From positions 1-38,522 of the forward strand of contig JAILLB010000122.1 of assembly GCA_024693345.1 (NCBI GenBank): a DNA stretch of 38,522 bases, in the 5' to 3' direction. The notes under the pieces are model-generated. The model was given only the letters and a program-made list of their open reading frames with translations. It ran no database searches and was not told the origin of the DNA. Origin of the DNA: Clostridiales bacterium (GTDB lineage Bacteria; Bacillota; Clostridia; Oscillospirales; CAG-272). Each line of letters opens with the position of its first letter. Position 1 is the stretch's first letter. The position numbers and the translations under genes were made by a program. Shown piece after piece: positions 37,887 to 38,522 of the stretch.

Positions 37887-38522
37887 ATGTTTAATGATTT
37901 GGATGAGGTTATCAAGAACACTTCATCGGAATTGAAGCAAAACTGCAAAACTCAGGATATATTCGAAAAGAGTTGTCACAACAATTATCCATCAAGGGAA
38001 GAGATTATTTCGATTATCAAGGATTTAAGAAGATTGCTTTTCCCTGGATACTTTGGGAAAGAAACTCTGTCTTCATACGATGATTATTCACAGAACCTCC
38101 TATATGAAATCTCAGAAAAGCTGAATGAACAGATTGTTGTTGCACTCAGATTTGAAGGCGTTTTGCCAGAAGACAAAATAAAAGAAAAAGCTGATAAAAC
38201 TTGTAAGTTGTTTGTTTCAAAACTTCCGGCTCTTCAGAAAATACTTTTTACCGATGTTGAGGCCATATACCAGGGGGACCCGGCTGCGCAATCAAAAGCA
38301 GAAGTCGTAACCTCATATCCGGGCGCATTGGCAATATTCGTGTACAGACTGGCACATGTTCTTTATGGCGAGAATATACCTGCGATTCCGAGACTCATGA
38401 CAGAATATGCTCACAGCAGAACAGGCATAGATATAAACGCGGGTGCAGTCATCGGAGAGTATTTCTTCATCGACCACGGAACCGGAATAGTTATCGGTGA
38501 AACTACAGTAATAGGTAACCAT
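37887..38522 (+). CDS. cysE: Serine O-acetyltransferase, 3'-truncated by the window edge
   Basis: Open from ATG 37887 to the end: YPGALAIFVYRLAHVLYGENIPAIPRLMTEYAHSRTGIDINAGAVIGEYFFIDHGTGIVIGETTVIGN, typical SAT hexapeptide region. Not in the supplied ORF track because it lacks a stop. Confidence 0.93.
   Translation, partial: MFNDLDEVIKNTSSELKQNCKTQDIFEKSCHNNYPSREEIISIIKDLRRLLFPGYFGKETLSSYDDYSQNLLYEISEKLNEQIVVALRFEGVLPEDKIKEKADKTCKLFVSKLPALQKILFTDVEAIYQGDPAAQSKAEVVTSYPGALAIFVYRLAHVLYGENIPAIPRLMTEYAHSRTGIDINAGAVIGEYFFIDHGTGIVIGETTVIGNH

Noticed and set aside
1-38522. Mobile elements, prophage, CRISPR array or tandem-repeat arrays
   Set aside because: I saw no integrase/transposase, phage structural genes, spaced direct repeats or att-like duplication next to the tRNAs.

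Overview
The window looks like a contiguous, gene-dense stretch of a Firmicutes/Clostridia-type chromosome. Both ends cut through genes: glycogen phosphorylase at the 5' end and serine acetyltransferase at the 3' end. I found no phage, transposase, CRISPR array or rRNA. Content from left to right: a glycan-degradation run (glgP, GH13 amylase/neopullulanase, GH31, GH29); a stand-alone E2/CAT-like acyltransferase-fold protein; two tRNAs (CAU and Trp) behind a consensus promoter; a REC-(degenerate GGDEF)-EAL gene with two compensating frameshifts, followed by an HPt gene; a GH2-MFS-deoC-pyrimidine nucleoside phosphorylase operon; glyS, ruvX, a divergent PfkB-like gene and a WecG/TagA glycosyltransferase; an MBL hydrolase, gltX, glnS and a membrane protein; an orphan MsmK-type sugar ABC ATPase with a long acidic tail; rsuA, ttcA-like, pgi, an exonuclease-BRCT fusion and DUF951; a small P-loop gene plus a membrane-anchored sigma-like/Ig-like protein; nfo and ychF; a two-component system; rpe; and cysE. 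The items most worth a second look are the sigma-like/TM/Ig-like protein and its P-loop partner, two enzyme-fold proteins whose catalytic motifs are degenerate (E2-like and PfkB-like), the double-frameshifted c-di-GMP gene with its HPt neighbour, and the exonuclease-BRCT fusion. All calls come from reading motifs in the translated sequence. No database search was run.
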